64,000 nt of DNA from Aquimarina mycalae (GTDB taxonomy: Bacteria > Bacteroidota > Bacteroidia > Flavobacteriales > Flavobacteriaceae): assembly GCF_029906345.1 (NCBI RefSeq), contig NZ_JARYGY010000011.1, positions 1-64,000 of the forward strand. Reading direction: 5' to 3'. Position 1 is the first letter of the stretch; every line of letters begins with the position of its first letter. The position numbers and the translations under genes are program-made. The notes beneath the pieces are model-generated. The model ran no database searches. It was given only the letters and a program-made list of their open reading frames with translations, and was not told the DNA's origin. This document shows, one piece after another, positions 9,449 through 17,069 of this stretch.

Positions 9449-10162
9449 ATGAATATATATATAGTAGAAGATGATATATTTCATCTAGAAGATATTAAGA
9501 TAACTATAGAAGAACTAGGACACTTTTGTGTGGGGAGTTCTGATGATCCTTTTGAAGCACAAGAGCAGATAGGAATTCTAAAACCAGATGCTGTTATTTT
9601 GGATATTCATCTTAATGGTAAAGAATCTGGTATAGAGCTTGGGGAGAAAATTAAAACATTCTATAAAATCCCCGTGTTTTTCGCTACTTCTGATAATGAC
9701 AAAGATATAATGAGTAAAGCTGCAGATATTAAACCTGCAGCATACCTTACAAAGCCAGTTAAGAAAGATGATTTGCAAGCTGCTTTGATTTTATCAGATA
9801 AGCAGGATACTTCTTTAATTAAAAGTAATCAAGAAGAGTCTGAAGATATATTTGTAAAAAGTGGAAACAAATTAGTTAAAGTAAATTTAGATACGATATT
9901 GTTTGCACATACGGATTCAAAAAATTATTGTTCTATAGTGACCACAGATAACAAAAAGCTTTCTGTAAGATATTCTATTTTAAAACTTAGTAAACGACTA
10001 GAAAGTTTAGAGTTTGTACAGACACATAGATCTTATATCATAAATTGGAATAAAATTGATTCTTTACATGAGTATGATCAGACCATACAGATACAAGAAC
10101 ATCATATCCCAATTGGGCGTACTTTTAAAGAAGAAATCTATAGAAGATTAAAAGTAATCTGA
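9449..10162 (+). CDS. LytTR family response regulator
   Basis: A response regulator of 237 aa. The receiver domain spans residues 1-120: acidic pair D8/D9 (IVEDD), phospho-acceptor D52 in VILDIHLNG, the T/S switch in FFATSDND, and the conserved Lys in YLTKP. The C-terminal LytTR DNA-binding domain spans about 135-237 (VKSGNKLVKVNLDTI, FVQTHRSYIIN, IPIGRTFKEEI). It is read in one operon with the TPR histidine kinase. The 13233 gene carries a nearly identical LytTR domain, so the two may bind the same sites. Known LytTR regulators often control peptide production, which fits the precursor array immediately downstream, but no LytTR direct repeats were identified. Confidence 0.93.
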   Translation: MNIYIVEDDIFHLEDIKITIEELGHFCVGSSDDPFEAQEQIGILKPDAVILDIHLNGKESGIELGEKIKTFYKIPVFFATSDNDKDIMSKAADIKPAAYLTKPVKKDDLQAALILSDKQDTSLIKSNQEESEDIFVKSGNKLVKVNLDTILFAHTDSKNYCSIVTTDNKKLSVRYSILKLSKRLESLEFVQTHRSYIINWNKIDSLHEYDQTIQIQEHHIPIGRTFKEEIYRRLKVI

Positions 10163-10172
10163 CGAAAACCTA

Positions 10173-10380
10173 CTAAATAAAGCTGGTTGTTAATGGTGAT
10201 GTTTTTGTAGATTGATTGATCGTATCAGTAAGAGCTATCCTCATAAGATAGTATGTATTAGTTGTGGTTGGAGGTGGAGGAAGAATTATTATTGAGCTAC
10301 CAATAATATGTTTAAATTTATTTAATTAAGTGGTTTTTATCGTATCTAAACCTAGTTTATTTTTAGCTCTTTATCTCCAT
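10173..10380 (-). pseudogene. decayed fourth copy of the lanthipeptide-like precursor
   Basis: The minus strand aligns with the three intact precursors just upstream. After an ATG at 10380 and a one-base insertion come KNKLGLD (identical DNA to the copy at 11023), a TAA stop inside the leader, HIIGS where the others have IIGG, then PPPPTTTNT matching the IPPPT core start. The same frame then runs to QSTKT, matching the conserved tail, and stops at 10173. The total of 208 bases equals 69 codons plus one. It is clearly a dead gene copy and shows the array once had at least four members. Confidence 0.8.
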
Positions 10381-10442
10381 AGTTAATGATAGATATAATA
10401 ACATTTTAGAAAGAAGATTATCTATTTTATAAAATAAAAAAA

Positions 10443-10631
10443 CTAGATATCACTTCCCATAGCTCCTGTTTTGGTAGAAGTTATAGTAGTACATGTATAA
10501 GTATGACAAGTAAAAGATTGGACATTTATAGGAACACTTGTGGGAACGGGATTACCACCCATTATTGCTCTGGGATTATTTAACTTCGCAACCTTTATTT
10601 TATCCAAACTGAGTTTTTTCTTATTTTTCAT
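10443..10631 (-). CDS. lanthipeptide-like precursor peptide, copy 1 (62 aa)
   Basis: The leader KKLSLDKIKVAKLNN followed by PRAIMGG matches the Bacteroidota class I lanthipeptide/natural-product precursor leader (K-x-L-x-L-x-K-x-x-I-x-x-L-N, then GG; TIGR04149-like, as in pinensin-type precursors). The core after GG is rich in Thr/Ser with two Cys (SFTCHTYTCTTITS), the residues from which lanthionine rings are made. It ends in STKTGAMGSDI, a tail nearly the same in all copies. This core differs most from its siblings. No lanthipeptide dehydratase or cyclase gene is in the window, so modification would have to be done by enzymes elsewhere. Confidence 0.8.
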   Translation of the reverse strand: MKNKKKLSLDKIKVAKLNNPRAIMGGNPVPTSVPINVQSFTCHTYTCTTITSTKTGAMGSDI

Positions 10632-10715
10632 GAGACGAGTATTTTGTGTTTTATAGTTAAACTTACATATTAGGTTATTTATTATACGTTAGTTATAGTA
10701 TCGAGGTTTTATTTA

Positions 10716-10904
10716 TTAGATGTCACTACCCATAGCTTTTGTTTTGGTCGAATGACTGGTGCCAAAAGGATCTGTAGGGCAATCTAAACTAGTTCTTGTT
10801 GGTGGAGGAATTGTGCCGGTATTAAATCCGCCTATAATGTTTTGAGGATTGTTTAATCTGGCAATTTTTAACTTATCTAAACTGAGTTTTTTTCTATTTT
10901 TCAT
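10716..10904 (-). CDS. lanthipeptide-like precursor peptide, copy 2 (62 aa)
   Basis: Leader KKLSLDKLKIARLNN, PQNIIGG cleavage region, then core FNTGTIPPPTRTSLDCPTD with one Cys, and the tail HSTKTKAMGSDI. The leader and tail are almost identical to copy 3, and the core shares the NTGTIPPPT start but diverges in the middle. It lies 84 bp from copy 1 and 118 bp from copy 3, each gap being enough for its own promoter. One Cys with many Ser/Thr would allow a single thioether ring if the peptide is a lanthipeptide. The function is inferred from the leader only. Confidence 0.8.
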   Translation of the reverse strand: MKNRKKLSLDKLKIARLNNPQNIIGGFNTGTIPPPTRTSLDCPTDPFGTSHSTKTKAMGSDI

Positions 10905-11022
10905 TAAACGTTTTTTTGGTTGTTTTTATAACAAAAAAATATTTTGAAACAATTTTATTTTCTATACCTAATCTAATAGTCTAGTCCAGTATATTAAAAT
11001 GTTTGTAGTAAAAAAATACCCA

Positions 11023-11211
11023 TTAGATACCACTACCCATAGCTTTTGTTTTGGTAGAATGATCACCACTAGTTTTTTTAAGACATTTTTCACTACTTGT
11101 TGGCGGAGGAATTGTACCAGTATTATATCCACCTATAATGTTTTGAAGATTGTTTAATCTGGCAATTTTTAACTTATCTAAACCTAGTTTATTTTTAGCT
11201 CTTTTTTTCAT
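11023..11211 (-). CDS. lanthipeptide-like precursor peptide, copy 3 (62 aa)
   Basis: Leader NKLGLDKLKIARLNN, LQNIIGG, core YNTGTIPPPTSSEKCLKKT with one Cys, and tail DHSTKTKAMGSGI. The leader is preceded by a basic MKKRAK. Its 5' DNA is the closest match to the dead copy at 10173. It is the promoter-proximal copy if the array is read as one minus-strand unit. A perfect 22-base palindrome lies 68 bp upstream of its start. It is named from the leader family; the conserved C-terminal tail (follower) has no function I can name. Confidence 0.8.
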   Translation of the reverse strand: MKKRAKNKLGLDKLKIARLNNLQNIIGGYNTGTIPPPTSSEKCLKKTSGDHSTKTKAMGSGI

Positions 11212-11278
11212 TTGAATACTTTATTGTTTGTGTGTGTGACAATCTACAATTTTAGAGGCAACTATACACAGAAAGATG

Positions 11279-11300
11279 CTTGAAATTTATAAATTTCAAG
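11279..11300. promoter_or_regulatory. perfect 22-bp palindrome upstream of the precursor array
   Basis: Positions 11279-11300 read the same on both strands, with half-site CTTGAAATTTA. It lies between the AraC-type regulator stop (11330) and the start of precursor copy 3 (11211). The core ATTTATAAATTTCAA also occurs at 13126-13140 in the inverted repeat ahead of the LytTR paralogue. It could be a regulator site, or a hairpin ending the AraC-type gene's transcript. Confidence 0.5.
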
Positions 11301-11329
11301 AGCTAAATAACTCTTTTACTTATTGAAAA

Positions 11330-13003
11330 TCATTTTTTTAGGTGTTTTATAAAGTACGATGGATATATCCCAGTTTTTTTATGAAAAGCAGAAGAAAACG
11401 ATTGTGCATTTTTAAAACCAACTTCTTCGGCAATCGCTTGTATCGTATAAGACCTAAGAGATTTATTGGTGGTTAGTTGATCTACAGCAAAGTCAATTCT
11501 TAAATTATTAAGATAATTAGCAAAATTCACATTTTTATAGACATTAATAATTTTGGACAAATATGCACTATTGGTATTTAATTCTTTTGCTAATGAGTTG
11601 AGCGTATAATGTTTTTTTGCAAATTGATTTTTATCTTCAAAATCGAGTAATTTTTCCAACACGGTTTCTATTACTTCAGTAGGAATATCAATATCCTCTT
11701 TTTTAAGAAGATCATCATTAATAGTATGTATAAGTTCCGCTTTTTGCGCCTTCTGATTCTTTTGTTGTTCAAGCAATTTTTGAAAGCGTTTTTTGCTCAC
11801 ATAGCTTTTTCTAAATCCATAGATGGTGATTAGAATCAGAATAATAGAAATTACAACGAGTATGGTTATCGTATTATCTTTTAGGAATTTATCTTGCTCC
11901 AATTGTTGTATTAACTGTTCTTTTTCTGAAACAAGTTCAGCTGCATCGAATTTTCTAGTTATATTTTTAGTTAAATATATTTGATTCGCATGGCGGATAC
12001 TGTCCAATCTTAATGCAGTATTTATATATTCTATCTGTAATTGATAGTCGTCTTTTGATTTAGCATAAGCTTTCAAATGAGCATAAGCATCTCTAACTTC
12101 AGGAATAACATCTTCTGTTTTTCTAAGGATAGTGTCCACTTTTTTAAAATACTGTATACTTTTTTCGTTTTCTCCAAGCGCTTTATAACAGCGAGCGATA
12201 TAATAATCACATGTAGCTACTCTAGTTTCTGTAGGATCGAATTTTTTGATAAGATCTTTTCCTTTTTGTAAGCTATCAATTGCTTTGGTATAATTTTTTA
12301 ATAAATATTGATGTATACCAGAAGTAACGATGATATAAGAATAGGTAGTTGAATCTTTTATCTTTAAAGTACCCTTAATCCCTTTATCTATAGTTGTAGA
12401 GGCGAGATTTATTTTTTTTGTATAGACATAAGCATCGGCAAGCGCATAAAGTGCTAAATTATAACTTCTTGGATTTTTATGAATAGGGTTTTGTTCTACA
12501 AAATTCAAGTAATCATTAAAAATTACTTGCGCTTCTTCTCGGTCACCAGCCAGGTTTTTTAGTAATCCAATATTAAATTTAGCTTCCAGAAGTGTCTTGG
12601 TGTTATTTTTTTCTTTGGCAGATTTAGATGCTTTTATATATAGTTCTAATGCTGCGATATAATCACCAAATTCGTATTTTACGTTGCCTTTTTCTAAGTA
12701 AGCTGTTGCTGGGTATCGATGATATCCTTTTTTTTTAGTAATCCTGATAATACTATCAGAATAAGCCTCTTTATCTTTTGGTTTTAGAATAGAAAAGAAA
12801 TGATATGCGTTCGCTATGTTTAAGGTATCCTGCTGATTAAGAGAGCTACTAAGATGTTCCTGTACAATTTTAATCCTTAAAGAGTTTTCTTTTTCTTTTC
12901 GAAGAAGTCCCCTCATTTCTTCAAAATTATCTTGTGCAATCATTTGATAATTAGATGTCGACAGAATAATTGCAGATAGTATAAGTAAATACTTCATCAT
13001 CAT
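11330..13003 (-). CDS. TPR sensor-regulator with AraC-type DNA-binding domain
   Basis: A regulator of 557 aa. A signal-like N terminus (KYLLILSAIILSTSNYQMIAQ) precedes about 330 residues of helical TPR-like repeats. One transmembrane segment lies near residues 375-395 (ITILVVISIILILITIYGF), followed by a basic linker. The C-terminal AraC domain of about 100 residues has two helix-turn-helices (LNSLAKELNTNSAYLSKI; IQAIAEEVGFKNAQSFSSAF). This one-piece membrane regulator with periplasmic TPRs is common in flavobacteria. The first three codons are all ATG, so the exact start is open by a few codons. Lying beside the precursor array, it is a candidate controller of it. Confidence 0.88.
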   Translation of the reverse strand: MMMKYLLILSAIILSTSNYQMIAQDNFEEMRGLLRKEKENSLRIKIVQEHLSSSLNQQDTLNIANAYHFFSILKPKDKEAYSDSIIRITKKKGYHRYPATAYLEKGNVKYEFGDYIAALELYIKASKSAKEKNNTKTLLEAKFNIGLLKNLAGDREEAQVIFNDYLNFVEQNPIHKNPRSYNLALYALADAYVYTKKINLASTTIDKGIKGTLKIKDSTTYSYIIVTSGIHQYLLKNYTKAIDSLQKGKDLIKKFDPTETRVATCDYYIARCYKALGENEKSIQYFKKVDTILRKTEDVIPEVRDAYAHLKAYAKSKDDYQLQIEYINTALRLDSIRHANQIYLTKNITRKFDAAELVSEKEQLIQQLEQDKFLKDNTITILVVISIILILITIYGFRKSYVSKKRFQKLLEQQKNQKAQKAELIHTINDDLLKKEDIDIPTEVIETVLEKLLDFEDKNQFAKKHYTLNSLAKELNTNSAYLSKIINVYKNVNFANYLNNLRIDFAVDQLTTNKSLRSYTIQAIAEEVGFKNAQSFSSAFHKKTGIYPSYFIKHLKK

Positions 13004-13122
13004 TAACGGGGTACTTTTATGTTTAATAACTTACAATATAGAATTGTACGCATATAATTATGTACGAATGTAAAGATTTAATAGGAATCAAAATAATTAA
13101 TTTCCTTAATTTATATGTACTT

Positions 13123-13159
13123 GATATTTATAAATTTCAACTCTTAATTTATAAATATC
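13123..13159. promoter_or_regulatory. 14-bp inverted repeat upstream of the LytTR paralogue
   Basis: Arms 13123-13136 (GATATTTATAAATT) and 13146-13159 are perfect complements with a 9-base spacer. The repeat ends 12 bases before a good Bacteroidota promoter (13172-13203), an activator-like position. Its centre shares ATTTATAAATTTCAA with the palindrome at 11279. Confidence 0.5.
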
Positions 13160-13171
13160 AATAATATACTC

Positions 13172-13203
13172 TTGTAATATACTGTATGTCTGAATTAGAT
13201 TTG
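13172..13203 (+). promoter_or_regulatory. promoter of the LytTR paralogue
   Basis: A TTG at 13172-13174 and a perfect TAnnTTTG (TAGATTTG, 13196-13203) lie 21 bases apart, matching the Bacteroidota sigma consensus. The start codon is 30 bases downstream. Confidence 0.65.
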
Positions 13204-13232
13204 GTAAAGTAAATATTATAAAAAAGAGAAGT

Positions 13233-13847
13233 ATGGAACCATTTAAAGTAGAAGAAAAAAGTAGTACGTATTTGGATAAAATGAATATTGACCTTAACGA
13301 TCTTAAAAATACATCACTAAGTAATTTAGATACTTCTCTTAAAATACAAAAGCAAATAATAAGACATACTTCTGATGGTATTATTATTGGATTTTATATT
13401 AAATCCAAGCATGCTGGTTTGGGTTTAAGCAATAAGGTGAATTCATTGTATAAAACTCCAGCTTTATTTTCTTCTTTACAGGAAGCGCAAGAAGAAATTG
13501 ATGATACAAATATCAAAGATCGATCAACAACCTTATTTATTAAGTGCGGTAATAAACTAATTAAAGTGGCTGTGGATACCATTCTTTATGCGCATACAGA
13601 TTCTAAAAACTATTGTTCGATTATTACTTCTGATGGGAAAAAACTTTCTGTGAGATATTCTATTACCAGTTTACTTAAAGCATTAGGTCGTAGTTTCTTC
13701 ACGCAAACACATCGATCTTATATTATAAATTGGCAAAAGATAGATTCTTTTCATGAATATGATCAAACCATAGAAATACAGGGATATCATATTCCAGTAG
13801 GAAGAACTTACAAAGAAGATTTATACAAAAAAATGAAGGTTATATAA
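13233..13847 (+). CDS. LytTR DNA-binding protein lacking a receiver domain
   Basis: A protein of 204 aa. Residues from about 100 to 204 form a LytTR domain (IKCGNKLIKVAVDTI, FFTQTHRSYIIN, IPVGRTYKEDL) nearly the same as in the regulator at 9449. The first 100 residues show no receiver: there is no acidic pair and no phospho-Asp motif, only a low-complexity Asn/Ser/Lys stretch with a faint echo of receiver segments (ISLGLSNKVNSLYKTPALF-like region around 60-80). It looks like a duplicate of the 9449 gene whose receiver was lost or replaced. It would bind the same targets without phosphorylation, as a competitor or constitutive regulator. Confidence 0.83.
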   Translation: MEPFKVEEKSSTYLDKMNIDLNDLKNTSLSNLDTSLKIQKQIIRHTSDGIIIGFYIKSKHAGLGLSNKVNSLYKTPALFSSLQEAQEEIDDTNIKDRSTTLFIKCGNKLIKVAVDTILYAHTDSKNYCSIITSDGKKLSVRYSITSLLKALGRSFFTQTHRSYIINWQKIDSFHEYDQTIEIQGYHIPVGRTYKEDLYKKMKVI

Positions 13848-13851
13848 ATAA

Positions 13852-13893
13852 AAAAAGGAGACATAGAACACGATGGTTCTTTGTCTCCTTTTT
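13852..13893 (+). terminator. terminator of the LytTR paralogue
   Basis: A 12-bp outer stem AAAAAGGAGACA with TGTCTCCTTTTT (13852-13863, 13882-13893) plus an inner AGAAC/GTTCT stem lies just after the stop at 13847, ending in T residues. The A-rich 5' arm means it may work in both directions. Confidence 0.88.
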
Positions 13894-13993
13894 AACACAA
13901 ACAAACTTCCCTTTTTAATCTATTTTGTTTATTTCTTTTTTTTCAATCTATACTTCTTGGATATAGAAAACGATAAAGTTTCCTATTGCTTCA

Positions 13994-14566
13994 CTACTTT
14001 ATAATCAATTTAATTCCTACACCAACATAAGGAGTAAATTCACCAGCTTCGCTATTAACATGATATAATTCATTCGCTTTTATATGTATGGCAATAACTG
14101 GGGAGATGAAAATATCAGCATCCAATCCTACATATGCACCGTAGATAATAGTATTGGTTTCTATTTCTAATTGTAAGTCGTTACCTAAATCTTTATTACC
14201 ATTATTAATACTTTCATATCCAATAATTCCTCCTGCACCTAACGCTAATCCAAATTTTCTGGAATTGTTTCTTATAACGTCAAAAAAGTAACCAGGATTA
14301 AAAGAATAAGAATGTACAGGTATATCGATATTTTGTTGTTCTAATTTTGCAAAAATTCCTAATGCATTGAATTGGATGTAATCAAATTCATTAACCTTAT
14401 AATCTACAGCTAATGCACCACCAAAACCATCTTGAACAATCCCTCCAGTAAGAGAAAGTGCCACTTTATGGCTTTGAGCAGATGAGATATTAGTATAAAA
14501 GAAAAAGAAAACCAACGCTAATACTTTATAAAGTGTTTGCTTTTGTCTGTGCACTATCATATACAT
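13994..14566 (-). CDS. outer-membrane beta-barrel protein, TraO-like
   Basis: A protein of 190 aa. A signal peptide (VLALVFFFFYTNISSAQS) is followed by alternating beta strands with aromatic ends (YIQFNALGIFAKL, FGLALGAGGIIGYESI, YGAYVGLDADIF) and a terminal strand ending in Lys (VGVGIKLIIK), typical of an outer-membrane barrel. The order of strands and the FGLALGAGGIIGYE segment recall TraO of Bacteroides conjugative transposons (PF10626-like). No other tra gene is present, so a conjugation role is unlikely; it is probably a chromosomal relative. The ATG at 14566 precedes a basic MYMIVHRQKQ stretch and a start a few codons later is possible. Confidence 0.7.
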   Translation of the reverse strand: MYMIVHRQKQTLYKVLALVFFFFYTNISSAQSHKVALSLTGGIVQDGFGGALAVDYKVNEFDYIQFNALGIFAKLEQQNIDIPVHSYSFNPGYFFDVIRNNSRKFGLALGAGGIIGYESINNGNKDLGNDLQLEIETNTIIYGAYVGLDADIFISPVIAIHIKANELYHVNSEAGEFTPYVGVGIKLIIK

Positions 14567-14858
14567 CCTGAATACTTTTAATTAAACTTTGTTTTGCTTT
14601 TTTGATGGTATATATAAGAACGAATTAAATGTTTATTATAACGCAAAATGATGCTATGAGGATTTTTGTGTGTATTATATGGATAAGTGTATTGTTTTGC
14701 GGGTTTTTTGTTCTGGTCAAGACTTAAAAATATTGAAAGAAGAGATATCCATTCATTCATCCACAAAATACAGCCATTAGACCACTTACCAATCTAAATG
14801 AGGTTTTTTTCATACATATTTGTTCTGTAAATAGAATGTGTATTTAGATATGTGATTT

Positions 14859-16388
14859 ATGAAAAATTTGTATTTAAAAGTTTTTGTGTTGTGTACAACC
14901 GTATTAATTTCATGTTCCAAGGAAATAGATGAAGATGTTATTGTTAGTGTTGCTGAAGACAATTTTGAAGATGTAAACAATGTATTATTAAAAATATTGG
15001 AAGACAACCCTAATACTACTTTAAACTGGGATGGTAATCTTGATAATATTAGTAGTTGGGAAGGACTTGTTATAGAAAATAATAAGCTAATAGAGTTGGA
15101 TATCGAAAACAAAGGAATCATTGTACTTACGCCAACAATTAATTTATTAACTGATCTAAAGGTATTGAAGCTTAGAGGAAATGAACTTACTAGTATTCCT
15201 GATGAGTTATTTGATTTAGAAAGTTTAGAACAATTATCAATATCTGGAGCTAATGCTAATGTGCAATCTGATGTGTTTTTATCGGGTTTATTTTCTTTAT
15301 CTAATTTAAAAGAACTTACAATAGCTCGATTCGAAATTAACGAAATTCAAGGTATAGGGATTTTGACCAAAATGGAGAAATTAATACTTGAAGGCCTTCC
15401 ATTGGATGCGCTACCTAATGATATAGGTCAGCTTTCGCTTTTAAAAGAAATACAAATTATTAATGGTAATTTTTTTGAAGTCCCTGAAAGTTTCTTTGCG
15501 TTAAATAATCTAGAAACGATTGCATTAAATAACAATGAAAACCTTACTACTTTACCTGAAGGTTTTAATTCATTTGAAAGATTAGCTTCATTAACAATTA
15601 CAGGAAGTAAGGGAATTCAAACTTTTAATAACAGTATTTTTGAAATAAGCACGCTTAGGGAGTTAGATTTATCGAATAATAACATTGGATTTTTGACAAT
15701 TGAAGATGGTATTATTCCAGATGGAATAGGTATGTTGGCTCAACTAATAGATTTGAATTTAGAAAATAATCATATTAATACAATTAGCCCAAGAACAGGA
15801 GATTTAATTAACCTTAAAACGATCAATTTTAGTAACAATAATATCATAGATATTCCCAAAGAGTTAGGAGCACTTACGATTTTGGATGTTCTGGATGTAT
15901 CTGGAAACCTTCAACTTAACGAGATTCCAGAAGAGGTCTGTAAACTTGAAGATTTAGGAACTACAATTATTAGTGAAGGAGAATGTGGAGATTTAAGAGT
16001 TAGTTCTGAATATAGTTTTAATACAACAGAAGTAGGTACTACTTCTCTAATGTTTATAGATGTTGCTTTGAATGCCGTAATAGATCCTATTTTTATCGAT
16101 GGAGATGGTCCTTTTGATTTGGATTTTGGAGAGATAGGTTTTGAGATTCATGAAGTAAACATTACGGATGTACTAACACGAGAAGATACAGTGGATCAAG
16201 TGCTAGTGATTCAAAGTGCAACTCAACAATTTATTAATGGTACTAATACGTTACTATTCGAAATGGTATCACCTTCTATTCCTAATAAAGATTTACCAGA
16301 AGGCAGAACATATAGAGTTCGATTATTTAATACAGAATCCAGTACAGTAAAAACATATTTGCCAGCATATGAACTTTCCGTTTTATAA
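14859..16388 (+). CDS. leucine-rich-repeat lipoprotein with C-terminal shared domain
   Basis: A lipoprotein of 509 aa. A lipoprotein signal ends at C19 (TVLISC), giving an acylated, probably surface-exposed protein. Residues of about 60-380 are leucine-rich repeats of the bacterial type (LKVLKLRGNELTSIPDELF, LRELDLSNNNIGFL, LDVLDVSGNLQLNEIPEEV). The last 110 residues are a beta-rich domain with DFGEIGFEIHEVNITDV and LPEGRTYRVRLFNTES. This domain also occurs twice in the T9SS protein at 26775. LRR surface proteins bind proteins or polysaccharides; the ligand is unknown. The 5' flank carries a TAnnTTTG-poor AT-rich leader. Confidence 0.87.
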   Translation: MKNLYLKVFVLCTTVLISCSKEIDEDVIVSVAEDNFEDVNNVLLKILEDNPNTTLNWDGNLDNISSWEGLVIENNKLIELDIENKGIIVLTPTINLLTDLKVLKLRGNELTSIPDELFDLESLEQLSISGANANVQSDVFLSGLFSLSNLKELTIARFEINEIQGIGILTKMEKLILEGLPLDALPNDIGQLSLLKEIQIINGNFFEVPESFFALNNLETIALNNNENLTTLPEGFNSFERLASLTITGSKGIQTFNNSIFEISTLRELDLSNNNIGFLTIEDGIIPDGIGMLAQLIDLNLENNHINTISPRTGDLINLKTINFSNNNIIDIPKELGALTILDVLDVSGNLQLNEIPEEVCKLEDLGTTIISEGECGDLRVSSEYSFNTTEVGTTSLMFIDVALNAVIDPIFIDGDGPFDLDFGEIGFEIHEVNITDVLTREDTVDQVLVIQSATQQFINGTNTLLFEMVSPSIPNKDLPEGRTYRVRLFNTESSTVKTYLPAYELSVL

Positions 16389-16425
16389 ATAATATTCAAT
16401 TTTATATCATCAGTCAATTATTAAG

Positions 16426-16460
16426 AAACCCTCATCGATTATAAGTACGATGAGGGTTTT
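16426..16460 (+). terminator. terminator of the LRR lipoprotein gene
   Basis: Arms AAACCCTCATCG (16426-16437) and CGATGAGGGTTTT (16448-16460) with a 10-base loop lie 38 bases after the stop at 16388. The T tail is on the plus side, facing a convergent small peptide gene. Confidence 0.87.
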
Positions 16461-16505
16461 ACATTTGTTATTTCCTAATAAGAGAATATAACGAGACGTT
16501 TTCTT

Positions 16506-16655
16506 CTAGTCACAGTTTCTATATGGACATAAAAATTGCATGTCAGAAGTTACTCCGCAATCACATCCGTTAACAGCATAGCCTCCATTAACAGTTTTCT
16601 GAATTTCTTTTTTAAGAATTTTTACTCCTTCTATATTTAAAAAGTTATTTTTCAT
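16506..16655 (-). CDS. double-glycine leader peptide, Cys-rich core (49 aa)
   Basis: A short gene found by reading the minus strand. The leader NFLNIEGVKILKKEIQKTVN ends in GG at residues 24-25, then follows a core of 24 residues with four Cys (NGCDCG, FLCPY, NCD). The leader has the same plan as those of the peptides at 302 and 16691 (QKTVNGG against QKKVSGG and QKTINGG). The start ATG (16653-16655) and the TAG stop (16506-16508) enclose exactly 50 codons. Four Cys in 24 residues suggest disulfide or thioether bridges. No exporter or maturation gene lies nearby. Confidence 0.7.
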   Translation of the reverse strand: MKNNFLNIEGVKILKKEIQKTVNGGYAVNGCDCGVTSDMQFLCPYRNCD

Positions 16656-16690
16656 TGTGTAAAATTTTAAGTTTTATAAGTGAATTTATA

Positions 16691-16873
16691 TTATCTCAAC
16701 GTACATAATTTACCAAATGGTGAGCTTGGAAAAGAAACACATTGATAATTATAACTAGCCGTAAGATCTACACAATCTCGATCATTATGACATGGTAAAA
16801 ACAATCCGCCGTTAATAGTTTTTTGTTGCGCTTTAGTTAAGGCGGTTCCTAAGCTTGATAAGTTGTTTATCAT
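16691..16873 (-). CDS. double-glycine leader peptide, Cys-rich core (60 aa)
   Basis: The leader NLSSLGTALTKAQQKTINGG is the standard flavobacterial bacteriocin-type signal (x-LSxLGxxLxKxEQKxINGG). The core of 37 residues has four Cys (LPCHNDRDC, YQCV, KLC). The gene lies 35 bases upstream of the 49-aa peptide gene on the same strand, so the pair is probably co-transcribed. The cores are not alike, as expected of secreted peptides under diversifying selection. The activity is unknown; in the family such peptides are exported by C39-peptidase ABC transporters. Confidence 0.78.
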   Translation of the reverse strand: MINNLSSLGTALTKAQQKTINGGLFLPCHNDRDCVDLTASYNYQCVSFPSSPFGKLCTLR

Positions 16874-17069
16874 GATGTAAAAATTTAAGTTAGTTTATTA
16901 CACGATGTAATAAGTATACTTAAGGTATTACTTGGTAATAGAATAATGTATATATAGTGGGTTTTTGGTCAAAAATTGTGGATCAACTACAGATTGACGT
17001 GGAGGTTTATAATGGGTAATAGTCCGTAAATCAGGATTAAGCAATGGAATTTCTAATGCATAGAGCTTA

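Noticed and set aside
13994-14566. TraO-like protein as a sign of a conjugative element
   Set aside because: No other tra, mob or integrase gene in the window; a lone chromosomal barrel is more likely.
14578-14766. 62-aa minus-strand ORF upstream of the TraO-like gene
   Set aside because: Odd composition, no leader, domain or neighbour support; probably chance.
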